Origin: Apostichopus japonicus
Taxonomy: Eukaryota; Echinodermata; Holothuroidea; Aspidochirotida; Stichopodidae
Assembly (NCBI RefSeq): GCF_037975245.1
Contig: NC_092561.1
Span: 4,202,001 to 4,266,000 of the forward strand
Direction of reading: 5' to 3'
Length of the DNA stretch: 64,000 nucleotides
The position numbers and the translations under genes are program-made. A model generated the notes under the pieces. It was not told the DNA's origin. It did not search any database and saw only the letters and a program-made list of their open reading frames with translations. Shown piece after piece: positions 12,621 to 26,194 of this stretch; positions within the stretch are counted from its first letter, which is position 1, and the number at the start of each line of letters is the position of its first letter.

Positions 12621-15224
12621 TATATAATCTTCTAATTCGTCCGATAGTTCGTTTCGATAGTATCTCCCTTAAGTATAATATAACAGCCACCACGGAATAC
12701 ACAAATGCCCAAACTTGTGAAAGGCTTTTCCTCATTAATAGCCTTACATAGTAAAATATCAATTTATTTTCTGTTGAAGAAAGGCATTAAGGCATAAATG
12801 TCATTTTCGAGACAGAGCTATGCTGCTTTGAAGTTTACATGTTTTGTACCCAGATATGATTAAAGCAAGCATGAGTGATGTCATGCATGACTATTGACAA
12901 AACAATGTTTTTTTTTTAAACATATTGTTTGACCTTAATTTGGAAAATGTGCCGTTCCACCTTTTCACGAAGTGTAAAGTACAGTACCATTGAACATGAA
13001 TAGATTACTGTTACATTTAAGGAAGGTATGTACAAGATAAATAAAACAGTTTCCTTTGTAGTTCTGCATCTACAACCTCACACTTGTTTCGTTCAAGCTC
13101 ATTGCTAATTGTTTAAACTTCCATTTAATTATATGATATAAAATATATTTTATTCCTAGTGTAGGATGTACATGTAAAGAACAATTTTTCCTGTGGCATA
13201 TTTCTTTCGACAGACGGTGAGGGGGGAATGCATTAAAATTCCAAATTCTGAGTTACTTAAAGTAATTGTATTAATCATGTAATGAAAGTCTGTGCCGTGG
13301 CAATACATAATCCATCACTCTCACATGAAAGCAAATGGAATATTCTGAATTGTGACCTTCCATTGAAATTCTAAGTTTGGGTTTGTATAAATAATGAATT
13401 GTTGAAAGTTCAATCTTAATGTATTGTATGATAATTTAATATTGCAGAATCATTCTATTCATGTTATGCAGTTCAACTGATCATCAGAATTAGGTCCCAC
13501 CCACATCGAAATTCCCCGAATTCTTGTTAATAATTCGTGATCCATCCACAATTCACGATAATAGCCTATTGCGGGGTTCAAGACTGTTAAAACTTTTGAG
13601 GAAAGCATAGAAGTAAGTAAGCAGTGGGTGCTAAAGGGGCGGGAAATCATCAAGCTACCAAGGAGGTCTAACGCTTGAAAAGATATTAAGTAAGATTTAC
13701 AGCAAACTATAAACAACGCTTGACACCAGTTTATAAACAAACGTTTCATACAAATTGTGTGGGTACATTGTTTTTGTAGTTACAACGACAGCTGCAGGAG
13801 TTGAATAAGCTGAAAAAGATTAATAAAATGGAAAACTCAAGCTCAAAGGACTTTTGATCGCGAGGGGAACGTATCAAAGGGTAGAAATAGTGTTGATAAA
13901 ATAGTCTATTGTGATGAATAGAATCAGAAACACAGTCTGTGCGTAGCAAAGGGTAGAAATAGTGTTGATAAAATAGTCTATTGTGATGAATAGATTCAGA
14001 AACACGGTCTGCATTGCTAGCTTGTTGTCTTCGTATACTAATAGATGTTTGGTTCCCTCAAAACACTCTTCATCACTTTGTAATATACACACTTTAATAC
14101 GTGTTTTTTGTCTTCGCGTTGAATCGAACACTGCACACGTAACTCTTGTGGGATGTGGATAGTGTTTACTTACAAGGATATCACAGCTGCGGACGCCGAA
14201 CACTAACAAGAAAGGCTAAGATGTTTAAAATTGCCACGGTTTAATCCCATCTCAATTTCACGTTTCCGAAGATCGATTTGCTGTTTGAAGGAGTCTTTTT
14301 CTTGCAAGCTGTTACCCCGTGAAATTAGTCACAGTTTAGAGTCTTTGACGTTATTTTAGTGTATGTTGTTTTATAGTTTGCCTTTAAATCTGTAACCTTG
14401 TTTATTTCACTTTTGAAGTGAAGTTGGTATGTCCCGTTTGCTACCAATGCACCACCCATGTAAGCAATGCGTCATAAAAATGAAATGATTTTTAGGGATA
14501 TAATTTGTGGGAATATTATGTTTACTAATATTATAACAAGTCATTATTTGCCATGACAATGAGGCACACAATGATATTAATATAAAAAACCATATCCAAT
14601 GTTTATAACTTCAGAGAAACTTAAGGATGTCGTGTTCACCTACTACTGACTTTGAAACAGTCAATTTTAACCACTGGAATAGTCCTTTTATATTTCCTTC
14701 CCATATCAATGACATATGTACAATACTCCTTTAACTTTCAAAACGATATCAACAGTGGTAAGCAGAAGAAGATGCTTGTCTACTGCAAACAAGCATGTTT
14801 AGGTAAGACAGCGGGCCTGACGTTCTTATCTTAGCAACATCTCTACTACTCTTCTGTATTCAGTTCCTAAGGTTAGTTTCTGCCGTTTTGAAGCAATTAG
14901 CTGTAGTGAAATTCACATGTTATATTAAATGCTTGAAACTATTTATGTCTCTAACGAAAAAAAAAAACAGCTATGGAGAGCATCACTTCTGACGTCACGA
15001 ACAAACACCCGTTCGTCCTCTGAATGATATGTTATGTTGCTAAGGGTAACGACCTCATTTAGTTATGAAAATTATATAAATGTATATTGCTTTTAAGTTG
15101 CCTTCAAATCGAGAATCAATAAATGGATCAATAACTTTGGAAAGTAATATGGTTACCCTTAATTAACACATATGATGGTTTTCAAGTGGTCTATATGGTA
15201 AACCGAAAACTGTAAAGTAAACAT
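12621..15224. other. Non-coding apart from a 72-bp duplication
   Basis: A CRE palindrome lies at 14990. The minus-strand open frame 13459-13749 is moderately GC-rich but unrecognised. Nothing else supported. Confidence 0.5.
13875..14014. repeat. Two-copy tandem duplication, 72-bp unit
   Basis: CAAAGGGTAGAAATAGTGTT and the bases that follow recur at 13875 and 13947 with only a few differences, so the duplication is recent. Confidence 0.9.
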
Positions 15225-16110
15225 TCAAGTAAAACATCAGTGAATGAGGTAAAAGTAATTTTGGCATATATGAAGTAAACAAGGACAAACGTGATCTTGA
15301 TTTGAAACTTAGACTGATTTCGTTGAACAGAGGACTTCTTATAAACAGAAATATCCTGTAAGTTGAAATTTTATTTTAGTATTGTCTCTATTTAAAGAAA
15401 AGGAAAAAAAAAACTAAGAGAATGAGGTGAAAGTCATCTTGATATAGTTTGAAGGTTGGATTTATGAAGTAATCAAGGACAAATGTTATCTTGATTTGGA
15501 ATTGAGACTAGTTATAGACTGATTTCGTTTGACAGAGGACTTCTTATGAACAGAAATATCATGTAAGTTGAAATTTTATCTTAGTATTGTCTCTATTTGA
15601 AGAAAAGGAAAAAAAACTAAGAGACTGAGGAAAAAGTAATATTTATATAGTTTAAAGGTTGGATTTATGAAGTAAACAAGGACAAATGTTATCTTGACTT
15701 GTAACTGAGACTAGTTATAGACTGATTTCGTTTGACAGAGGACTTCTTATAAACAGAAATATCATGTTAAGTTGAAATTTTATCTAAGTATTGTCTCTAT
15801 TTGAAGAAAAGGAAAAAAACATTTGAAGAGGAAAAAACAATATTGGTATAGTTTGAAGGTTGGATATATGAAGCTACCAAGGACAAATGTTATCTTGATT
15901 TGAAACTGAGACTGATTTCGTTGAACAGAGGACTTCTTAAAAACAGAAATATCCTGTCATTAAAATTTTATCTTACTATTGTCTCTTTTGAAAAAAAAAA
16001 AAAAACGTTTGACCGAGGAAAAAACAATATTGGTATAGTTTGAAGGTTGGATATATGAAGTAACCAAGGACAACGCATATCTTAGTATTGTCTTTATCTG
16101 AAGGAAAAAT
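15225..16110. repeat. Satellite-like tandem repeat, ~190-200-bp unit, about 4.5 copies
   Basis: AAGGACAA(A) recurs at 15281, 15475, 15678, 15879 and 16065. Each unit carries GACTGATTTCGTT, ACAGAGGACTTCTTA, AACAGAAATATC, TATTGTCTCTATTTGAAG and an A-rich tract of variable length. Unit lengths are about 194, 203, 201 and 186 bp, differing mainly at the A-tract. No coding potential seen. Confidence 0.92.
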
Positions 16111-16741
16111 AGCTTAGAGTAAAATAAACTCATGGATATCTCTATTTCTTTAGAAAGATTATCATCATTCTCTTGTTGTTATCATTATTTCTCACGTTTA
16201 GATTAAACCGAAATTGTTCTGCTGTTGATATGAATATTTTAACCTTCTTTCAAATTGTGCAAGCACCCCCACCTTTAAGATATGCTGACGTATAATCGAA
16301 CAAGAAATCTACCACCAAAGAGAGAAAAAAGGGGAAACAAGTTTGGTTATGATCTTATAGGTTAAAAACGTACAGTTACAGGTTATTATAATAGGATAAA
16401 GTAATATTTAATATATCTCATACGTTAGGTATCTTCCGTTTATTTAAAATCTGTCACGGATTCCTCTCTCTTAACAATCCTTACGTATTCGGAATTATAA
16501 TAACAATTTATTTTTATAGAGTTAAAACTCCTAAATAGTACAGTATAAACTGGATGAATAATTATATGTTTATTTGCCGTGCGTGTTGACTTGACATGAA
16601 TGCATGGTTATCAATTACTTAAAGCATTCAGTAAGTACATTCACATCTCTGAATATATTTACTTTAGAGGGTGTTTGTGTGTGGGTGTTTGTGTAGTTGT
16701 GTGTTTGAGTAAGTGATATATATATTCATAATTTAATTTGG

Positions 16742-17030
16742 AATACCAATTACTGTGTGAGTTATACGAGGTAAGAGGTATAAACATGTACACAATATAT
16801 AATAATACAATACAAGATAATATAATATAAAGAGTAACGAAGCAGATTGGATTACAGCGTGGGGTACGAGGTTAGAGGTATAAAACATGTACAAATAACA
16901 CAATGCAAATACAGATTAACGAAGGACATTGGATTACTGTGTGAGTTACGAGGGCTAGAGGTATAACACATGAACATAATATACAATACAATACAAATCA
17001 AGGGTAACGCAGCAGATTGGTCTAAACATC
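16742..17030. repeat. Degenerate tandem repeat, ~80-100-bp unit, three copies
   Basis: Three copies share TTACTGTGTGAGTTACGAGG, AGAGGTATAA, ACATGTAC-like and AATACAATACAA blocks, at about 16750, 16850 and 16930. Confidence 0.75.
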
Positions 17031-17985
17031 GCCTTTGTTCATTTATTTGGATGCGTACATTGGGCAACGACTTTTGTTTTCATAGAGGAAAATTGAATGG
17101 TTCTTGTTCTTTGATAGTGATGTAGTCACCTCATTTTATTGAACCAGCATAACCCTTCCCGCCACATAAACCTTCCGATCACATAAACATTCTCGTCATA
17201 AAGTTGAACGATCTTCCGAGGTTAAATATTTATTTCAATGTTAACAGGAGGGGAAGAAGATATTTGCATCTCATGTATGATATCACAAGGTTTTGCGCAA
17301 TGGCCTCAACCGATGAAACTGAAGTATCAATACGCTATATACCAACAATGGAATCAACTATGTAATTTTAGTTGAAAGGAATATAATTTACTACAGATGC
17401 TGTCTTTATTTGCCTTGTATTACGGAACGAATGATCGGCATCAATGTTTGAATACATATTTAACTACGTTACATTTAAATATTATTTCAAAATGTTTCAA
17501 AATTACGATATATTAGGAGCGAAACAGGTCATTCTCAAAACTAAATATGACACAGATTGACTTGCACCGTGACCTAAAAGAATGGATATTATGATGCAGT
17601 AAGTTTGTATACATATATAACTTGGCATCGAACTGCAATGAGTACTCCGTGTCCTCGATTCTTGTTCAACCGAATTGTTTTCAAGTTACAAGGATGTGGG
17701 TGTAACTCACTGTAGTTAATAAAGAATTTACGAAATTTAAAAATTAGCTTTTTTCAGAAAGACTTGTTTGTTTCACGTATCGTGTATATCAAATACATAA
17801 TCAGCATACAAAAACAAGTATATAACACGTATTCGACAAATTATTAAAATATGTCATGACAACGCCCCAAGTTCCCATCGGCTTCACGCTCTCCATGTAA
17901 ATCATTACATCATTATCAACTGATTGATGACAAAAGTGTGAATTTGTGACGTAAAAGACCTATCCTCCTCTTTTGTTACTTTCAG

Positions 17986-18081
17986 ATAAAATGCATATCC
18001 ACGAGAGATTGGAAAGAGAAGTTGCCTTTGACGTCGCAGCATTTGATCAGTTAGACAAGGACGCCGCCGCTGACCAGAATG
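17986..18081 (+). CDS. Candidate upstream coding exon with start codon, possibly the synaptotagmin N-terminus
   Basis: A 96-nt segment is bounded by a strong acceptor (CTCCTCTTTTGTTACTTTCAG, ending at 17985) and a consensus donor GGTAAGTAAT (GT at 18082). It is GC-richer than its AT-rich surroundings. An ATG at 17991 has A at position -3 and opens 30 codons plus one base, reading MHIHERLEREVAFD and then an acidic, Ala-rich run ending in DQN. The phase-1 end joins the phase-1 start of the exon at 47679, making a Gly codon at the junction and placing this peptide directly before the transmembrane segment, as a short luminal N-terminus. The frame is also open from the exon start to the ATG, so it could instead be an internal symmetric phase 1-1 exon. 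Vertebrate Syt3/5/6/10 proteins carry conserved N-terminal cysteines; none is seen here. That it is an exon is likely; linkage to synaptotagmin over a 29.6-kb intron is inference. Confidence 0.5.
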
Positions 18082-18296
18082 GTAAGTAATAAAATAGCTA
18101 ACTAATAGAGTACAATGACAGCGCATCCCTGAAACCCGGTCAAGACGATAAGGAGAGATCTTTGACTAACATGCTTTAAGTAGCATAATAGCTACACTTT
18201 ACATGGAAAATGTAGAGACATCCTGAAATGAATATGGAGTTAGGTCTAATCAATAGAAAGCGACAAGATCTATGACCGAATGTTAAGTACGGTACC

Positions 18297-18717
18297 CAGG
18301 GGGGGGGGGGGGAGTAAGAAGCTTCCAAAAAGTGGATGAGGAGGGGGGGGGGACAACACCAGAGGGGAGCTTTCTCATTCCAAAACCACCAATCGTTATG
18401 CTATAAACCGATACACACCGACCGTATCACTCAAATATATATGATGCGTTAGTATATGCTATCAATACTATTTATTGAGATTGTTTCTTGTTAACCGTGC
18501 TACAAAAAGATATGGGATGCCATTTTAAAAATAGCATGAACAGACTAAAAATAAATTATTAAAATAAAATATTAACATTAACAAAGGTTTAAGATATCCA
18601 AAAGACAGTTCTTCATCAAAGGGGCACATTTTATTTGCCAGTAGGGCACATTAGCTATATTGGAAAACAGTTGGAGCACGTGCCCCCAGTGCCCCCACCC
18701 CGGCTCCTACTCCCCTG
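18297..18717. mobile_element. Probable hAT-like MITE, 421 bp
   Basis: The right end, GGCTCCTACTCCCCTG, inverted reads CAGGGGAGTAGGAGCC. The left end reads CAGG, a run of G, then GGAGTAAGAAGC, so the ends match as inverted repeats once the expanded G-run is allowed. The interior carries poly-G runs near 18301 and 18343 and a GCACGTGCCCCC subterminal motif shared with the element at 56357. A clean 8-bp target duplication is not visible; TAAGTAC occurs at both sides but not flush with the left end. Confidence 0.5.
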
Positions 18718-20994
18718 TAAGTACTCATATAATCCAGTAAATCATTGTAACCATACATCACTGCATATCACCATATACCACATAGACAAGAGTGCCACCT
18801 TTCACTAGATTGCTAGTAGCAATGTTTCTCATGTGTAGCATAAGAATTGATACATTATAGTAACTCGAAGTTCGGAGATGTTTCAAATTTAAAAAGCAAA
18901 TTTACCCTTGTCGTCGACAGAAACACGTTTACTGGTTTAAATTACAAGCCCGCAGTTTTCATCTGTAAAGTGTAGATCATGGGCAACATCCATGATTTGG
19001 TTTATGTATAATACAAGGTGTATACAATAGAAGATTTCATAGTTACATTAACAACATATTAATGAATTCAGTGAATAAGTTTTGTTACCAAGTTACCGGA
19101 GTGTACGTATTGTGGGAATGAGATACACAATAGTTTATAATGGCGATTTGTTCACGTTTTGGTACTATATTTAGAGTTACAAAGAATATGATATCTGAAT
19201 GTGATGTTATGATACAGCATCAATATTTATGTCCATGGGGTCCGAGGTGTTAGTCCCACGCACAAACTCTGCATCTATATTTTAATAAAATTTGAATTAC
19301 GTATTTTATAACTCTGATATAAAATATCGTTTTCTGTGCCACAAAATTGATCCCTTTTCTCGCAACAATTTGCGGGCACGTATTATATCTTTTCTAAATT
19401 GATGTGCTGCTCAGCGAAGAGTATACGTTACATTAACATGACATCTAACTTGAATCGTAAGGAACAGAATAAATTCAGTATAAATATGGTGCGGCGACAT
19501 TATTTATGAAGATGAGCGCAAAGGATCGTTAGCGTCTAGTGATGCTCTTAACATTTGATTGATCACACGTCATTAAACTAACACACTACCTACCACACTA
19601 ACCTATCACACGTCATTAACCTAACACACTACCTACCACACTAACCTATCACACGTCATTAACCTAAGCTCACACAGTGATGTTATCAAACTTGTCATTT
19701 GTTTTTACTACCTTAGTGATATACGGGACCTATGTTTATACGTTAATTACTGATGCAGGTTGGGGTATACACTGAAAACTCAAAGATGGCTGCGTAAATT
19801 TACACAAGTTGTAAACTCTACCTTTCTAACCCTACATTCAATCTATTTATGAACAGCATGATCCCCTTCAAGAATCAAACAATTTTTACTGATTACTTTA
19901 ATTAACATATGCTGATGTAATAAATATCTGTTTGGTTTGTGTGTCCAATTCTTTTTGACTAAATTAATTAACGAGAAGTTAATGATTACCTCAATTGCAG
20001 AGAGTTGTGGTCAAGACAATTATTCAGATTATATATGATCATGAAATACGAAGTGCAAATTTCTAACTTATGCTAGCGATAAATGCTTTTCATCGTTTAT
20101 ATTTTATAGACATTTGATAACTTATAATGAAATTAGAAACATGTTAATGAGTCGTCTCTAGCATGGTAACTGTACTGTATGTTTCTCGCTTTGCCTGGAA
20201 ATGGTTAATATTTAATTATCGCACAAATTTGGTTATATGCACTTAGGTAATGTTGGTCGATAAGAAAGTAGAAGGATATCGCTAATATATTTATTATTTA
20301 GATACAGTGTAGTCACTTGATTACACGTGGGAAGGAAAATGTTGTGAAAGCTTGCGGCATGTTTCTGTAAGAACAAATGAGCTGTTCAAGTATCGTCACA
20401 TCATTTTGTATAGATGAATAACTTCAAAGAATATGGGGAGATCAAGTTGTCCATATTAATGAAATGAATATTCATTTGTGGACTTCATGAACGCCGTGAC
20501 GTTTGAGGAGTATAAACGATGGATTGATTGATAGTATAATCACATCATATTATATAATACCCATTGGTGGTTTCGATGTTGCATAACCTAAATAAAACAA
20601 TATGTTAACAACTAGCCTATATATTCTCCTTTTTCCCTTTCAACCGAACCCTAAACACAATAATACGTTCCCATATACATTTACATACTTTCTAATGACC
20701 TGAAATTGAGTTCTATCACATGCATATTCTGGTAACACTCTCTGACGTAAAAGTTGATTATTTTCATTTTAAATTCATCACGGTTGTTGCATAGACAAGT
20801 GTATCACGCAAGGGATCTTCTTAAACTCACACAGTAAATGCATGTTAGCATGTCAACATTTCTAGCTGCGTCACGCGCAGAAAGTATAAATAATTTGTGC
20901 GTCAATATATTGTCAAATATTCATTCAAAGGGGTATTACACTGGCCTCGTTTAAGCTTCGTCTTACAACCAACAAAACTTCTAACACCATTAGA
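18718..20994. other. Non-coding, AT-rich
   Basis: Only the 43-bp tandem repeat at 19562 is recognisable. Confidence 0.6.
19562..19665. repeat. Minisatellite, 43-bp unit, 2.4 copies
   Basis: CACACGTCATTAA(C/A)CTAACA recurs at 19564, 19607 and 19650, followed each time by CACTACCTACCACACTAACC except in the last, partial copy. Confidence 0.93.
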
Positions 20995-21951
20995 TTAACT
21001 ATAACATTCAAGCGTTGAATAGCTTTAATAAAATACTTTCGACTTGCTTATAGAATTTAAGCTATGGCTCGCTTGTAGCATTCAAGATTTGACTAGCTTA
21101 TGTCATTCAAGTTTTTATTTTCTGATAGCATTATTAAAGCTTTGACTATCTGCTTTATCGCAATAACGTCTTGGTTAGCTTATAGCATTAAAACTGTCAC
21201 TAGCTTATTGCATTCAAGCAGTGGCTAGCTTATAGCCTTAAAGCTTTGATTATTTTTTAGTATGCAAGCATATTTTGGCTTATGACTAGCTTATAAGTTA
21301 AAACTTATGGAATTGAAGTTTTGATTAGCTTTCACCATGCATGTTTAACTAGCTTAAAGTTCTCAAGCTTTGACTAGCTCATAAGTTCAAGCTTTGACTA
21401 GCTTAAAGTTCTCAAGCTTTGACTAGCTTGTAGCATTTAAGCTTTGGCTAGCTTATTTCTTCAAACTTTGATTAGCTTATAACATTAAAGCTTTGATTAT
21501 TTTTTAATATGCAAGCTTATATTGGCTTATGGAATTGAAGTTTTGAATAACTTATACCATGCATATTTTGACCAGCTTGTTAGTTCAAGCTTTGACTAGC
21601 TTAAAGTTATCAAGCTTTGACTAGCTTGTAGCATGTAAGCTTTGGCTAGCTTATATCATTCAAGTTTTGATTTCCTTTTAGCAATCAAGTTTTGATTAGC
21701 TTATATAGCATTAAAACGTCGACTAGTTTAGAAAATTCAGGCTTTGGCTAGCTCATGTCATTCAAGCTTTGACTAGCTTATAGCATTAAAGCTTTGATTA
21801 TTTTTAGAACGCAAGCTTATATTGGCGTATGGAACTCACGTTTGATTAGCTTATACCACATATATTTTGACTAGCTTATAAGTTCAAGCTTTTACTAGCT
21901 TGTAGCATTTAAGCTTGAAAAACCTTATATATATTATTCAAGTGTTGACTA
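20995..21951. repeat. Degenerate minisatellite, ~25-bp unit, nearly 1 kb
   Basis: The consensus is GACTAGCTTATAGCATTCAA followed by GCTTT, with many HindIII-like AAGCTT and AGCT cores. Copies are strongly diverged. A larger period is visible inside: blocks with GATTATTTTTTAGTATGCAAGC recur near 21245, 21496 and 21797. Confidence 0.85.
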
Positions 21952-24900
21952 TACAAAACCTGACTGCACCTGGAGCAAAGAGTACGGTAGCTTAGAAGAA
22001 CTAGGGCAGTATGTAAATTTGTGTATTAGAGTCCCATGTGGTTCATATCTCTACCATCATGTATTTAAGTTAAGATTACGAGGAAAATGTATCCTCATCG
22101 AAGACAGTTGCTTTGCAAGTAAGACTGGATCTGATTTGTAATCAGACCGATGTTCGTTGTCAGTATAACACAAAGACATATGTGATATCAGTCATATATG
22201 TCATTCTAGTAACAGGCGAATGACAACCTAAGTCTGACTCAATTAAAAAAATAGCTAGTTTTTAAATCGCAGACCTGAATGGCCAGTGAGTCATTATTGT
22301 GATCACGTGACTTGGTTATCAACAGTGTCAAACTGCTCTCATATGTTTATCTACTTTAGGCTATGGTCTAATCGAAAATTCTCCTCCAGTATAATATCAG
22401 CCCCTTCTAACCTCAGAACACTCCATCTCTCTTCAAAAGCTATTGCCTCATTGTCGCAATTATTATGTCCCGACCAACATCATAGTAAAATGGTCAAACA
22501 ATTTATCGCTCCTGTACTATTATATTCTTCACATTTATAGAAGTATCCTACAACAGAACTCAGACTTTAAAATATGAAATGAAGAATTTATACCTTCAGT
22601 TTCTTACTTAAGAAAGCCTTTATATGTAGATTTACATATATGAACGTTGCATACAGCATGAAAGTATTTATGAATTATTATGATGGATTTATGAAGCTAA
22701 AATCATGTTACCATGTAAACGAAAGCACCATTCCGGTCAAAATGGACTTCCATTCTTTTGTCTCAATGCTTTTTTCGGGTAATTCTCCTCAGAAATATTA
22801 ACATGTTGCTAAATGAGTTGTTAACAACGCGAAAGCGTAACATCAAAACGACGGCGCTCGTCACAAATGTTAAGCGAATAAAGATTTAAAAGTGGTGGGG
22901 TAGATCCTTTTTTACTTTGGTATATATTTGTTATTAATATCAAAAGCCTGACTGAATTAAATCTTCCCAGCCAAGGAAGTGTTCGACCCACAGTGTGATA
23001 CACATTGCATTCATACTTCAACATCCCATTAAACTAATCCTCATTCAGTGAAGTCTTTCTTTAGTTGTAATACATTGGTATCGCATCTTTAAAATTTAAT
23101 CAATGTAAGTATTGACTTATAATATATATCTTCGTAAACTTCTGTTAAAGATGATTAGATTTGCATTAAGTCTTTTTTTTTTTTTTTTTTACTAAACTTT
23201 CCATCTTTTTAGACAACAGTTAGAATAAAATCAACGTTATGAGCAGTAACCATAATTGATTTCATCTGGTAAGCGTTGATCATATCGTTTAGTGAGGGCT
23301 TGCGAAACGCATTTATAACTCTTTTCGATATCTCATGCCAAAAGTGAACTTTAGGGACATTATACTTATTGCATTCTTTTGTTGAATCTCTTTTGTTTCT
23401 TATTAAAGTCGGGCATTTGTTGGTTTGGGTGGGGGAAGTTGAAATAATATCGTTCTTTAGAGAGAGGCAGGGGCTCAGTGTTCGGTGGATACAGCGTTGT
23501 CCAGAACGGTCGCTCATGCAACAACCAGTAATGACGTCACCTCATGTGACGCGCATAAAGACAGAGTGTCCGAAACACAATCAATTGACGTATTCAAATT
23601 TCACAACTAAAGATAGAATTAAGCATAGAAGTCATAGGTTTGCATATAAACAATAACATATTACTTTGGAAACAGTTAAAAATAACTCGTGAACACGTAA
23701 CAAAAGCAACTGATTTTATCTACACAGAGAACATCACTATGAATTAATGTTATCTGTTGATGTGAGTATTATACAAAACTTGCACACAAACGCAAAATAA
23801 AGCAAAGTAGAGCACTTAATTATATTATCACAACTTTTAAATTGATTACTGTGAAGTGTATCTGATATTTCCAAACACTTGAGTTCTATATCCAGTAACT
23901 GTGTTTATCCTATAAATGAAAAGCTTATTACCTCTAGTTGTGTATTCATTTTGTCTTTCCCACAATGTGACCTATACTTCCAGTAATCACAGTCATTCTT
24001 TCCATTGAAACAACGAGAGTTCTACGACCTGTAATGATATATTTAATAAATTCCCTTTTCCTTAATGTGAATGATACGAACAATAAATCACTGCAGCTTA
24101 CCATCTATACAATGTGATTTCTTTTGCCATACCCAGTTACTGATCTATCCTTTCCGATTCAACAAGTTCACAACAGATTATTTTTGGTTCCAGAATCCTT
24201 GACATAATCCAGTCGATGGTTCCAATTCGTGAATTTCAATCAAGACAACATCATTTATCTATTTTCTTACTTCCGGGAGTAGTCATAAATAATTCTTGTA
24301 GGTCAGTCAATACACAAACAGTCTCAAGATGACCACGGGTGGTCTCTATGCGACAACAGTTGTGTGCGTGTCTGGTAGCAGCAATCAATATTGTAATCTA
24401 TAAATTACACCTCCTTCATGTTAGCGAGCAATTTACGGACCATCTCCCTAAATTTCCTCAAAAGATTAAATTGCGAAAACAAAAAGACTGCGATCGTATA
24501 TCAAGCTAGCGATATTTCGATAATCTTGTTATAACCTTCTCTGACATTTTGTTTCCTCCGAGATTAAAAGGTTGTTGCTTGAATTCGAAGACAAACTTAA
24601 AGAGTCACAGATATGATATATTAAATGATTCCATTGTCTAAGATTCTGCAAATGACGTCAGAGATATTGGTTGCTGCATCGGATGTCTCCGATAATTTAA
24701 TCAGATTTTATATAAGCCTCCATTCCACAGGTTTATCAGAAGCAAAAAAAAAAAAACACTGTTTTAGTTTGTTCACTGAAAAATGTGTTCATTTTTATTC
24801 TAGTTAATATTTTTTTAATTTAAGCGACAAAATTTTACGACATCAGTTTTATTTGTATTAAGGAGGCTAAACTAGTTTAAAACGAAATCTGAACTTTTCC

Positions 24901-25900
24901 AATCTTGTTGAAAAGAGTGGAATGTGTAATTAAAGTTAATTGATACAAACTCAAGGACGAATCCGCCTTTGCTCAATTTGATAGACTAGATTAAGATATT
25001 TGGCGACTAAACAGCAGTTTTAACAACAGTCGGGTTTCTTTAAATACAAGTAACATGTCATTGTTTAGCCGCATCTGAATTCATTCAAGAAGGACTCCGA
25101 TCACTGTGCAATATTAAATACTTCCACGATACCATTCAAGCGCCCCCAGTTCTAATACTCGAATGAAAACTATATGTGTTTCAAAGTCTACCTTGAAATG
25201 TCTGAGGTAATTGTCGATACAATGATGCTGCTTATAGGCTATTGTACATTTCCATTGTCTTATCTAATTAATTCATTTAGCGCTTTGTTATGATACAACT
25301 GATGAATAACTTCCTTAAATTGTAGTCACCCAAAAATAATCGATGCTGATCTTTTGTGAGATGTAATAGAAATATGTGTTTGAAATTGGCTATAGTATTC
25401 GAGACGCAAAGTGTAGATTAAGTAGTAGTTTCCCCATCGCTGCCATGTTATTATGAGATACTCTACTCCTTATGAAATACACCTCCTATTTTGAATCATG
25501 GGTCAATAAACGTTTAAATGCTTCATGGTTTCCCCAGGTCTTAGAAGCTTTCGTTCCCAGGGTCTATATTACGTCGGGGATTTTAAGGATTTTAGGGCTC
25601 TTTTAAAAGCAAGGTTTCAAATTTACTCGTTCGACGTTTCTTTCCTTATAAGGAGCGAACTTATCTTCTAAATAATTCATTTCAAGTTTTGGTTTGAGAG
25701 AATTTCAAAATATATTTTGTAGGCTATTATCGGGACGAATGATTTTTCTCAAATTCATGATACTTTTGCACTATTGTTATCAAATTTTGACCTATCATAC
25801 AAGAAGTGCATGATAAATTCACCTGTGATTTAGTTTATTTAACTTTGAATGGATGACACTTTGGAGAAGAGTGTTCTATATCTCAAGGCAATGAGAGGGC
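21952..25900. other. Non-coding, AT-rich
   Basis: Holds a T-run near 23172, CRE palindromes at 23532 and 24653 and an A-run near 24745. A GC-richer stretch at about 23450-23580 around the first CRE could be regulatory. No gene recognised. Confidence 0.5.
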
Positions 25901-25945
25901 GTTAAGAGACGGACCGGTTGAACACTAAATATATATGCGTAGACG

Positions 25946-25991
<46 letters not shown>

Positions 25992-26136
25992 CGTCTACGC
26001 ATATATATTTAGTGTTCAACCGGTCCGTCTCTTAACATATATATGTATATATATGTGTATATATATATATATATATTTATACGTCTACGCATATATATTT
26101 AGTGTTCAACCGGTCCGTCTCTTTACATATATATGT

Positions 26137-26194
<58 letters not shown>

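Noticed and set aside
12259-12751. Overlapping Cys-rich repetitive frames
   Set aside because: Translate the 31-bp minisatellite in all frames in turn; no gene features.
13459-13749. 96-residue minus-strand frame with protein-like C-terminal part
   Set aside because: No homology recognised, no acceptor or donor of quality; could be a relic but cannot be supported.
23209-23656. Opposed open frames of about 100 residues
   Set aside because: Overlap each other on opposite strands, no family signature and no splice sites.
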